From assembly GCA_947643615.1 (NCBI GenBank), contig CANRWO010000003.1, positions 56,453 to 120,452 of the forward strand: a stretch of DNA of 64,000 bases. The letters are read 5' to 3'. The translations under genes and the position numbers were made by a program. Under the pieces are notes generated by a model that did no database searches, was not told the origin of the DNA, and saw nothing but the letters and a program-made list of their open reading frames with translations. Origin of the DNA: an uncultured Lachnospiraceae bacterium. Lineage in GTDB: Bacteria; Bacillota; Clostridia; Lachnospirales; Lachnospiraceae. Positions 1 through 6,583 of this stretch are shown here, in pieces (within the stretch, counting starts at the first letter, position 1; every line of letters begins with the position of its first letter).

Positions 1-61
1 GCCTTTTTGAAATGATTTGCTCCTTATTCTGCTTTGTGTGATCGATTTCATTCGTGTAATT

Positions 62-90
62 ATAATACACACAAGGTAAAATATTGTAAA
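62..90 (-). promoter_or_regulatory. Sigma-A-type promoter firing off the left edge
   Basis: Read on the minus strand there is TTTACA, exactly 17 bases, then TATTAT, a good match to a housekeeping promoter. It points left, to a gene that lies outside the window. A possible ribosome site (AAGGAG at 20-25) follows, six bases before an ATT codon. The -35 box overlaps one arm of the palindrome at 89-117, so a regulator binding there would block it. Confidence 0.55.
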
Positions 91-117
91 TTGGCAAAAT
101 ACATAATTTTGCCAATT
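89..117. promoter_or_regulatory. Perfect 12-bp inverted repeat, operator-like
   Basis: AATTGGCAAAAT and ATTTTGCCAATT face each other across a 5-base spacer (acata). The arm pairing is perfect. The left arm shares its last bases with the -35 element of the leftward promoter, which is the usual place for a repressor site. A plus-strand T-run follows (ATTTTTTG), so a terminator is an alternative reading, but no plus-strand gene ends here. The cognate regulator is not visible. Confidence 0.5.
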
Positions 118-254
118 ATTTTTTGTAAAAATTAGTGAAATCGTTTTCATCCCTCGATTTCGCATTCCATTCCTCCCGGACAGTCCCCTTTTTGCATGGG
201 ATTGCACAAAATGCGGAAGTATCCGGCCGTGCTCCGCTTTAGAGGCTAACTTCC

Positions 255-432
255 ACTGTACGGGCCTGCGCATAAAAAAGAGTGCTTTGCACTCTTGCGA
301 GATTTGCTTCGCAAACTCGTGAATGCATGCGTCTGACGACGCAGTTTCCTATAAGGTAAAAAAGCGCCGCCTGCGGCGCTTCGAAGAATGCTTCGCATTC
401 TTCCCCAGCCAGGACGCAGTTTCCTATAAAAT
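255..432. repeat. REP-like cluster of short hairpins with duplicated GACGCAGTTTCCTATA
   Basis: Five to six compact hairpins follow one another, including GAGTGC/GCACTC, TTGC/GCAA inside CGAG..CTCG, GCGCCGC/GCGGCGC and GAATGC/GCATTC with ttc loops. The motif GACGCAGTTTCCTATA occurs at 338 and again at 413, each time followed by an A-rich tract. The TTGCttcGCAAACTCG hairpin resembles one in the pair of repeats at 18551-18700, so this looks like a dispersed intergenic family. It lies downstream of the hemerythrin terminator. No ORF here is credible. Confidence 0.6.
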
Positions 433-468
433 AAAAAACACACCTGCCGGGGAAATATCCGGCAGGTG
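431..468 (-). terminator. Rho-independent terminator of the comFB-hemerythrin operon
   Basis: On the minus strand CACCTGCCGG pairs perfectly with CCGGCAGGTG across an 8-base loop and is followed by TGTTTTTTATTTT. It begins a few bases after the hemerythrin stop codon. Confidence 0.85.
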
Positions 469-480
469 CGCGCGCATTGT

Positions 481-1305
481 TTATTTATTTACAGGTATCT
501 TCTTGTCCGTATATAAGATATGGTTGATCAGCCATCCCAGCAAGAACTCAAGCAGCTCCTGGAGATACTCTTCCGGGTTATCTTCCACATCACTTAAATT
601 GATATTTTCCAGCTTATCAATAAAAGCTTCATGGGCACGCTTCTGCACATCAAACCCGTCATACCTGATATCCGCCATATACTCCTCTTCGTCCCCGAAG
701 TGTTCCTTGGTATAAGCTTTCAATTCATCCAGTATTTCCATAATTTTGTCATAGCCGGAAGAGGCATCCAGGGATTTCACCAATCGGTTGGCCCTGCCCA
801 CAATCTCAAACAAGGTCTCATGCTCCTTGTCGATCAGGTCTATGCCGGTGAGATATTCCTCCGTAAACTCGCAGGGGTTCTCCCTGACCATCCACTCTTC
901 CAGAGGGGGCAGTTTCCCAATCATGATATCACTGCTCAAAATATGGCGGTAAAGCCATTTTGCCAAAAAGGACACAAGATCCGTCAGCACACGCTGCTGG
1001 CCCTCTTCCTCTTCTATGTTTGCTAAATCCAAACTCAGAATTTTATCCCGGAAGAACGCATGCTGCGCACGTTGAAGGATCAGCTCCGGATCCCGTATCT
1101 GAACCATGTATGCTTCTTCATGGTCAAAATGTACTTCCGCATAGCGGTCAAGCTCCGTGAGGATGTCTTTTATCTGCTGGTAGTAATCACTGTGATAATC
1201 CGTAGCCGCAAGCTGATAAGCTTTGTTCAGCAGCTCAAACAAATGGCGGTGCTCTCCGTCAAGCTGTTCTATCCCTGTCAGACAGTCATCCGTAAACTCA
1301 AACAT
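481..1305 (-). CDS. Tandem two-domain bacteriohemerythrin
   Basis: This is predicted to be a non-haem di-iron protein that binds O2, used for oxygen storage, delivery or sensing in the cytosol of an anaerobe. Two full hemerythrin repeats are visible. Repeat 1 has LDGEHRHLFEL, HFDHEE and QHAFF..K; repeat 2 has IDKEHETLFEI, HFGDEE and AHEAF..K; each ends in a L..HI..TD helix that supplies the last iron ligands. Most bacteriohemerythrins carry one repeat of about 135 residues, so the 274 residues fit a duplication. AGGAGG touches the first ATG (1314) with no spacer, so the next ATG at 1305, with 9 bases spacing, is the better start. It lies 60 bases after comFB, probably in one operon. Confidence 0.85.
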   Translation of the reverse strand: MFEFTDDCLTGIEQLDGEHRHLFELLNKAYQLAATDYHSDYYQQIKDILTELDRYAEVHFDHEEAYMVQIRDPELILQRAQHAFFRDKILSLDLANIEEEEGQQRVLTDLVSFLAKWLYRHILSSDIMIGKLPPLEEWMVRENPCEFTEEYLTGIDLIDKEHETLFEIVGRANRLVKSLDASSGYDKIMEILDELKAYTKEHFGDEEEYMADIRYDGFDVQKRAHEAFIDKLENINLSDVEDNPEEYLQELLEFLLGWLINHILYTDKKIPVNK

Positions 1306-1365
1306 GAATTTCATCCTCCTGAAATAACTTCACTTACCGATGCATCGCTTTCGCCGGAAATCTGC

Positions 1366-1710
1366 CTATTTGCCGCCTCCGGCGACATTCCCGTCTGTAT
1401 TTGCAGTCCCACCCGCCTGCGCGGTCTCATTTGTATTTGCGTTCACATTCTTATGGGGGGATTGCCCTACGATCTCAATGCCCCTGCTCACAGCCACTGT
1501 GACTTCAATATCCCTCTGCATCTGGTTCGATTCAAAACGATACAGCACCTTACCTTTCAAAGATTGTACATATTGCGCCGGCAGGCGGTTCAGCGCATAG
1601 GTGGCGATATCCATCCGGCAGTTCTCACATTTGCAGTAGTCCGTGCCCGGCCACAACTGGTCGATCTTTCTCAATACCGTTTCTTCCATTAAATTTATCA
1701 GTTCCGTCAT
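1366..1710 (-). CDS. ComFB-domain protein
   Basis: This 114-residue cytosolic protein matches the late-competence ComFB family. The diagnostic pieces are the C.C..C metal-type cysteines near residues 26-31 (CKCENC) and the ALNRLPAQYV helix typical of the domain. ComFB-type domains are reported to bind cyclic dinucleotides in some bacteria; whether this one does cannot be seen. The last 30 residues are a low-complexity Asn/Thr/Gly tail (NVNANTNETAQAGG) that the core domain does not need. The start has an AGG..GGG ribosome site. It is the first gene after a well-formed promoter and precedes the tandem hemerythrin. Confidence 0.75.
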   Translation of the reverse strand: MTELINLMEETVLRKIDQLWPGTDYCKCENCRMDIATYALNRLPAQYVQSLKGKVLYRFESNQMQRDIEVTVAVSRGIEIVGQSPHKNVNANTNETAQAGGTANTDGNVAGGGK

Positions 1711-1747
1711 ACCCTTACCTCATAAAATAGCTTGCTCACAATAAAAC

Positions 1748-1786
1748 TACTGTTAACAGTATAAAACATTTTTACGGCAGATACAA
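1748..1786 (-). promoter_or_regulatory. comFB promoter with a 14-bp palindrome over the -10
   Basis: On the minus strand TTGTAT, 17 bases, TATACT forms a strong promoter 48 bases before the comFB start codon. The perfect palindrome TACTGTTAACAGTA (1748-1761) begins inside the -10 box and continues past it to the likely transcription start. That position suggests a repressor site. Confidence 0.6.
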
Positions 1787-1877
1787 GACGCAATGTTTAA
1801 ATGTGTTTTTGCCCGGGCACGAAAACAATACCTTTCACTCAACCGCAAAAGACTTTTGAAAAGATTTTCAATCGCTA

Positions 1878-3251
1878 TTACAATTTTACCTCCGGCAGCT
1901 TTGCGATGGCTTCCGCCAGCTCTTCGTCCGTGGGGATATAATCACTCATTTCCCCGTCATTGTATTTCTGGTATGCAACCATGTCAAAGTAACCCGTACC
2001 GGTTAAGCCGAATACAATATTCTTCGCTTCCCCTGTCTCCTTACATTTCATCGCCTCATCAATGGCAACCCTGATGGCGTGGCTGCTCTCCGGCGCGGGA
2101 AGGATGCCCTCGACTCTGGCAAATGTCTCCGCCGCTTTAAATACCTCCGTCTGTTCCACGCTTCTGGCCTCTAAAAGTCCCTGGTCATACAGCTCGGAAA
2201 CCGTTGAGCTCATGCCATGGTAACGAAGGCCTCCCGAATGGTTTGCAGAAGGCATAAATCCGCTTCCCAGGGTATACATTTTGGCAAGCGGGCACACTTT
2301 CCCCGTATCGCAGAAGTCATAGGCATATACTCCTCTTGTCAGGCTGGGGCAGGAAGCAGGCTCCACTGCGATCATCTTATAATCCGCTTCCCCTCTTAAG
2401 ATTTCCCCTGCAAAAGGGGAAATCAGTCCGCCCAAATTGGATCCGCCTCCGGCACAGCCGATAATGATATCCGCCTGAATGCCGTACTTATCCAAAGCGG
2501 CCTTTGTCTCCATGCCGATGATAGACTGATGGAGCAGCACCTGTGAGAGCACCGACCCCAGCACATAACGGTATCCTTCCTGGCTGGTTGCCGCTTCCAC
2601 CGCCTCCGAGATGGCGCACCCAAGGCTTCCTGTGGTTCCCGGGAATTCTTCGTTAATCTTACGTCCTACATTCGTATCCATGGAAGGGGAAGGTGTCACT
2701 TTTGCCCCGTAAGTACGCATCACTTCACGCCGGAAGGGTTTCTGCTCGTATGAACATTTTACCATGTAAACCTGGCAGTCTAAATCGAAATAGGAACAAG
2801 CCATAGAAAGCGCCGTCCCCCATTGCCCCGCGCCGGTTTCAGTGGTGACGCCTTTTAACCCCTGTTTCTTAGCGTAATACGCCTGTGCGATGGCAGAATT
2901 CAGCTTATGGCTCCCCGATGTGTTATTTCCCTCGAATTTATAATAGATATGGGCAGATGTCTGCAGCTTCTCTTCCAGGCAATACGCCCGTACCAAGGGC
3001 GACGGACGGTACATTTTATAAAAATCCCGGATTTCCTGGGGTATGTCAAAATAAGGCGTGGTGTCGTCCAACTCCTGTTTCGCAAGCTCACGGCAGAAAA
3101 TACCGGAAAGCTCCTCCTCCGTAATGGGTTGCAAAGTCCCGGGGTTCAGGATCGGCGCCGGCTTCTTCTTCATATCCGCACGTACATTGTACCACTGCTT
3201 TGGCATTTCCCCTTCTTCCAAATAGATTTTATAAGGTATCTTTTTCTCCAT
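1878..3251 (-). CDS. TrpB-like (TrpB2) pyridoxal-phosphate synthase
   Basis: The protein is a fold-type II PLP enzyme of the tryptophan synthase beta-like (TrpB2) group, which makes tryptophan from indole and serine or a related beta-replacement product. The PLP lysine lies in NNTSGSHKLNSA and the phosphate loop is GCAGGGSN. TETGAGQWG is the substrate loop. At 457 residues it is about 50 longer than canonical TrpB, as TrpB2 proteins are. No trpA or other trp gene is nearby, so it probably works alone, salvaging indole. The ORF opens at 3275, but AGGAG sits four bases before the ATG at 3251, which I take as the start. A purine-rich repeat precedes it. Confidence 0.85.
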   Translation of the reverse strand: MEKKIPYKIYLEEGEMPKQWYNVRADMKKKPAPILNPGTLQPITEEELSGIFCRELAKQELDDTTPYFDIPQEIRDFYKMYRPSPLVRAYCLEEKLQTSAHIYYKFEGNNTSGSHKLNSAIAQAYYAKKQGLKGVTTETGAGQWGTALSMACSYFDLDCQVYMVKCSYEQKPFRREVMRTYGAKVTPSPSMDTNVGRKINEEFPGTTGSLGCAISEAVEAATSQEGYRYVLGSVLSQVLLHQSIIGMETKAALDKYGIQADIIIGCAGGGSNLGGLISPFAGEILRGEADYKMIAVEPASCPSLTRGVYAYDFCDTGKVCPLAKMYTLGSGFMPSANHSGGLRYHGMSSTVSELYDQGLLEARSVEQTEVFKAAETFARVEGILPAPESSHAIRVAIDEAMKCKETGEAKNIVFGLTGTGYFDMVAYQKYNDGEMSDYIPTDEELAEAIAKLPEVKL

Positions 3252-3262
3252 GCTGCTCCTCA

Positions 3263-3312
3263 TTCTTTCCATCAATATCTTTCTTTCGATATCTTTTTTT
3301 CGACATCTTTCA
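3263..3312 (-). repeat. Imperfect 14-bp purine-rich tandem repeat in the TrpB2 leader
   Basis: Read with the mRNA, the unit AAAGATATCGAAAG is present about three and a half times with changes (AAAGATGTCGAAAA, AAAGATATTGATGG, AAAGAATGAGG). The last unit runs into the Shine-Dalgarno sequence of the TrpB2 gene. Confidence 0.5.
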
Positions 3313-3376
3313 TTGATTACTTTCTTTTATTTATCCGTTGTTCTATAGCGGCTCCGGGCATGGCTGCCCCGGCAGG

Positions 3377-3592
3377 TCATCTGCCTGGACTCCCCTCAGC
3401 CGCCAGTCCGTATATCTCATACATGGAAAGCATATTCTGGTACATCATCTTCCGTGACAGCATCTGCTGGTAAGTAACTGTCTTTACTTTCCCCTCCGAC
3501 TTCATCTTATCCATCTTGGATAAGATGTCTGCATATTCCTTCTGCACTGCTGCCAGCATCTTCTCAAATGCTTCCAACCTGCCGTTTTCCAT
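3377..3592 (-). CDS. Small alpha-helical protein, unknown function
   Basis: A 71-residue protein that I do not recognise. It is highly charged and methionine-rich (ten Met) and looks all-helical, with a heptad-like first half suggesting a coiled coil. There is no signal peptide or membrane segment. The ribosome site GAGAGGG lies 8 bases before the ATG, and the gene begins 3 bases after the DUF1905 stop, so it is translated from the same message. Short length and good initiation context argue for a real gene; function is open. Confidence 0.6.
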   Translation of the reverse strand: MENGRLEAFEKMLAAVQKEYADILSKMDKMKSEGKVKTVTYQQMLSRKMMYQNMLSMYEIYGLAAEGSPGR

Positions 3593-3595
3593 ATA

Positions 3596-3940
3596 TCATT
3601 CCCTCTCCGTTACCGTTACGCAGACCGTATCGCCGGGCTGTTTTCCTATTTTGGAGCGGATATCCTTCCGTATGCCAATGATATAGCAGACACTGCCATC
3701 CGCATTTTTAACGCCCATATTTACAATGCTGCCATCGTAAGGTTCCCCGTCAAAGGTAACATGGGCCTTCACCCTGCCTTTGCCAAATTCCGTCCTGATA
3801 TCATAGGGAAAGGCCACATATGCGCCGCCCTTCCCTTCCGCTTCATAGATCAGGGATTCATATTCATAAACTTGCCGGTCCAGGTCCAATCCCCCCTTCC
3901 CTGCTGTGCGGAAAAGGCACAATTGCCCTGCCATGCTCAC
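3596..3940 (-). CDS. DUF1905 domain protein
   Basis: The 114 residues match the DUF1905 beta-barrel family: AYVAFPYDIRTEFGKGRVK, then a DGEPYDGSIVNMG strand pair, then IGIRKDIRSKIGKQPGDTV. The family is a small single-domain fold of unknown function, sometimes fused to YdeI-like domains. The start is GTG at 3940, which overlaps the stop of the upstream gene as GTGA, so translation is probably coupled. An in-frame ATG two codons later is an alternative start. Confidence 0.7.
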   Translation of the reverse strand: MSMAGQLCLFRTAGKGGLDLDRQVYEYESLIYEAEGKGGAYVAFPYDIRTEFGKGRVKAHVTFDGEPYDGSIVNMGVKNADGSVCYIIGIRKDIRSKIGKQPGDTVCVTVTERE

Positions 3941-4505
3941 ACATTATGTTCCACACGGATATGATCATACTTCCGGTACATTTCAATGGCCTCCGAGAGA
4001 TTGTGATACCCCATCAATACCCTTTCCTTGGCGCCGTCTGCCAGTTCCATGCAAAGGTAGTAATTGGTCTGCCTCTTGGAACGTTCTTTTTCGCTGTGTA
4101 TCCGGACGATCTCTTTATTTTCCACCACTATGTTTTTAAATTCATGGCTGAACGTCCACGGGTCTCCCACCCATATATCATCAATCTTCCGGGCAACGTC
4201 AAACCCATGGTCAAGCTGCGCCATTGTGACTTCCGGGTGCTTCTCCAGAAAACGATCCACCTTTTTGCTCACCGGGTTGGCAAGCTGCTTGAAAAAATAA
4301 ACAGGGCGACCAGGAGTATAAACAACCCTATGGCCGATAAACCATATATATTGCCCAAAGATTCGTCCAATATGGGCGTCAGTCCCTGTAATGCCAGGAA
4401 CGCTGAGGGCGCGTACTTCCATAAAAGGACTCCCGCCATTAACAGACACCCCAAAAGGAGGAACCCTGTGCTCATCCATGCCTTCTTCGTCAACTTTTTT
4501 ACCAT
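3937..4505 (-). pseudogene. Two-TM plus soluble-domain protein, split by a -1 frameshift at a T6 tract
   Basis: The gene starts at 4505 with a clear AAGGAA ribosome site and encodes two hydrophobic helices (residues about 12-30 and 52-70). The frame runs into SSSLPTR-stop at 4269. The neighbouring frame carries the expected continuation, FKQLANPVSKKVDRFLEKHPE, to a stop at 3937. The two frames meet at a run of six T (GTTTATTTTTTCAAG); one added T gives a continuous protein of about 188 residues. This layout, two TM helices then a soluble domain, recalls DUF6709-like Lachnospiraceae proteins, though that is from memory. It could be a decayed gene, a phase-variable gene, a slippage site or a sequencing error. 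It leads the operon with DUF1905. Confidence 0.6.
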
Positions 4506-4639
4506 TGCTTTCCTTCTCCTTCGTTATCCTACTTTACCGAACATGTCTGCAAAGCACATCCCGCAGGCGTATGTCACAAACATATTCGAAAGCATTATAA
4601 CACAAACCATGCAAAAAAGAAATTATTTTTGCATGGTTT

Positions 4640-4900
4640 TTAACTCTTTATTCCGGAAGCATACTCCGGTTCAACCCGATATAGGCAAGCAGGATGTACA
4701 CCGCATAGATCAGGAAGAACAATCCCAGCGCCGGGCAGACAGATATCCAATATAATAAGATCCGGGCAGGCTTCCGCAGCCTTTCGGGGAATCTCCGTAA
4801 AATCCGTCACCGCCACGGGGCAATATCCCTCGTTTCCCAACAAAAGCTCCAGCTCTTCACGAATGGCACGGTCATCCTCCACAATCATAATTTTCTGCAT
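4640..4900 (-). pseudogene. Deletion scar: response-regulator N-terminus fused to a Bce-type permease tail
   Basis: The first 57 residues are the start of an OmpR-type receiver domain: the acidic pair in IMIVEDDRAIREEL and the phospho-acceptor in DLIILDICLPG. After that the receiver fold is lost. The following bases, in a different frame, read LGLFFLIYAVYILLAYIGLNR and end MLPE-stop, which looks like the last transmembrane helix of an FtsX/BceB-type permease. A deletion therefore appears to have removed the rest of the regulator, the kinase, the ATPase and most of the permease of a bacitracin-resistance-like (BceRSAB/VirRS) module. The 86-residue product cannot signal. The ribosome site (AGGGA) is intact. 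Confidence 0.65.
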
Positions 4901-5044
4901 TTTGTTCTCGTCCCTTTGTTCCCCTAATTTCCGTCTTCAGCGGAAGCACCAAGGTCTTTTGTCCTCCCCTGTCCATAGAATGACAGGGCCGGCAACGCGG
5001 ATCATGTGAAAAAATATCTATTATTTGGCAAATATACCACAGCA

Positions 5045-5061
5045 TACCATAGCGTATGGTA
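5045..5061. promoter_or_regulatory. 7+7 palindrome upstream of the MATE gene
   Basis: TACCATA-GCG-TATGGTA is a perfect interrupted palindrome 137 bases before the MATE start, in the divergent intergenic space. Its shape fits a dimeric MerR- or TetR-type repressor site. No such regulator gene is adjacent. Confidence 0.4.
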
Positions 5062-5197
5062 AAAATCAATGATACCCAGGGAAGCTTCCAATGCCCAAAA
5101 CGGTTCCGAAACGCCTGAAACTGTGGTATACTGATAGCAGCATACTAAAACACTCCGGAGGGGGGAGAATGCAAAACGGAAAGGGAATGGATACACT

Positions 5198-6583
5198 ATG
5201 GAAAACAAAGAAAAAACAGAACTATTTGAAAAAATGCCCATCCCAAGAGCAGTAATGACGTTGGCGGTCCCCACCATCCTGAGCTCACTTGTCATGGTCA
5301 TTTATAATCTGGCCGACACCTACTTCGTGGGAATGCTGAACGACCCGGTGCAAAACGCTGCCGTCACCCTGGCCGCCCCTGTGCTGCTGGCCTTCAACGC
5401 TGTCAACAATCTCTTCGGCGTAGGCTCCTCCAGTATGATGAGCAGAGGCCTGGGGGCCAAAGACTACGACACCGTCTACCGGAGCTCCGCCCTGGGATTC
5501 TACTGCGCGCTGATCTGCGGGTTATTGTTCTCGGCCCTGTATACTGCTTTCCACACTCCCCTGCTGGCCATGCTGGGGGCGGACAGCCTCACCGTTTCCG
5601 CCACCGGCGATTACTTGAAATGGACGGTCACTTTCGGGGCCGCCCCCGCTATCCTGAACGTAGTCATGGCCTATCTGGTACGCGCGGAAGGTTCCTCCCT
5701 CCATGCCAGCCTTGGCACCATGAGCGGATGCCTGTTGAATATTATACTGGATCCCATCTTCATCCTGCCATGGGGATTGGATATGGGCGCAGCCGGTGCA
5801 GGATTTGCAACGTTTCTGTCAAACTGCGTTGCCTGCATATACTTTTTTGTCTTATTGTTTATAAAACGCGGACATACTTATGTCAGTATACGACCTTCCC
5901 TGTTCCGCTTCAAAAAAGCCATCGTCCTGGGGATCTTCGCAGTGGGGATCCCTGCGTCCATCCAAAACCTGTTGAATGTGACGGGCATGACTGTGTTAAA
6001 TAACTTCACCGCTTCCTACGGCGCTGACGCCGTGGCAGCAATGGGGATCTCCCAGAAGATCAACATGGTCCCCATGCAGATAGCTTTTGGCCTTTCCCAG
6101 GGCATCATGCCCCTGATCAGCTACAATTACGCCAGCGGTAACGTAAATCGTATGAAGAAGACCCTTACCTTCACCATGAAGATCAACCTCACCTTCATGG
6201 CCACCCTCGCTGCCGCCTACTATTTGGGGGCGGAATTCCTGATCACACTCTTTATGAAGAATCCGGCAATTGTGGCATATGGCACGAAATTCCTCCGGGG
6301 GTTATGCCTGGGAATGCCTTTTCTGTGCATGGACTTCCTCGCCGTGGGTGTGTTCCAGGCCTGCGGCCTGGGCCGGAAATCCCTGGTCTTTGCCATCCTG
6401 CGGAAAATCGTCCTGGAAATCCCGGCACTGTTTCTCCTGAATCATCTCTTCCCGCTGTACGGGTTGGCCTACGCGCAGCTCACGGCGGAGGTGATCCTGG
6501 CTGCCGCAGCCGTTGCCGTCCTGTTGAGATTGTTCCAAAAGCTCCGGCGGGAGCAGGACGCTTCCGTCAATTCTGCCTCCTGA
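5198..6583 (+). CDS. MATE family multidrug/Na+ efflux transporter
   Basis: The 461 residues show the twelve-helix layout of the MATE superfamily, which exports cationic drugs or metabolites in exchange for Na+ or H+. The N-terminal signature is complete: PRAVMTLAVPTILSSLVMVIYNLADTYF, split here only by family variation, then GVGSSSMMSRGLG; the second half repeats it with VGIPASIQNLLNVTGMTVLNN and GLSQGIMPLISYN. It starts at 5198 with a modest GGGA site; a much stronger GGAGGGGGG site precedes an out-of-frame ATG at 5169. Its last 17 bases overlap the end of the convergent bile salt hydrolase gene. Confidence 0.9.
   Translation: MENKEKTELFEKMPIPRAVMTLAVPTILSSLVMVIYNLADTYFVGMLNDPVQNAAVTLAAPVLLAFNAVNNLFGVGSSSMMSRGLGAKDYDTVYRSSALGFYCALICGLLFSALYTAFHTPLLAMLGADSLTVSATGDYLKWTVTFGAAPAILNVVMAYLVRAEGSSLHASLGTMSGCLLNIILDPIFILPWGLDMGAAGAGFATFLSNCVACIYFFVLLFIKRGHTYVSIRPSLFRFKKAIVLGIFAVGIPASIQNLLNVTGMTVLNNFTASYGADAVAAMGISQKINMVPMQIAFGLSQGIMPLISYNYASGNVNRMKKTLTFTMKINLTFMATLAAAYYLGAEFLITLFMKNPAIVAYGTKFLRGLCLGMPFLCMDFLAVGVFQACGLGRKSLVFAILRKIVLEIPALFLLNHLFPLYGLAYAQLTAEVILAAAAVAVLLRLFQKLRREQDASVNSAS

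Noticed and set aside
255-445. CRISPR-like array of short repeats
   Set aside because: Hairpins differ in sequence and spacing and no constant repeat with unique spacers exists.
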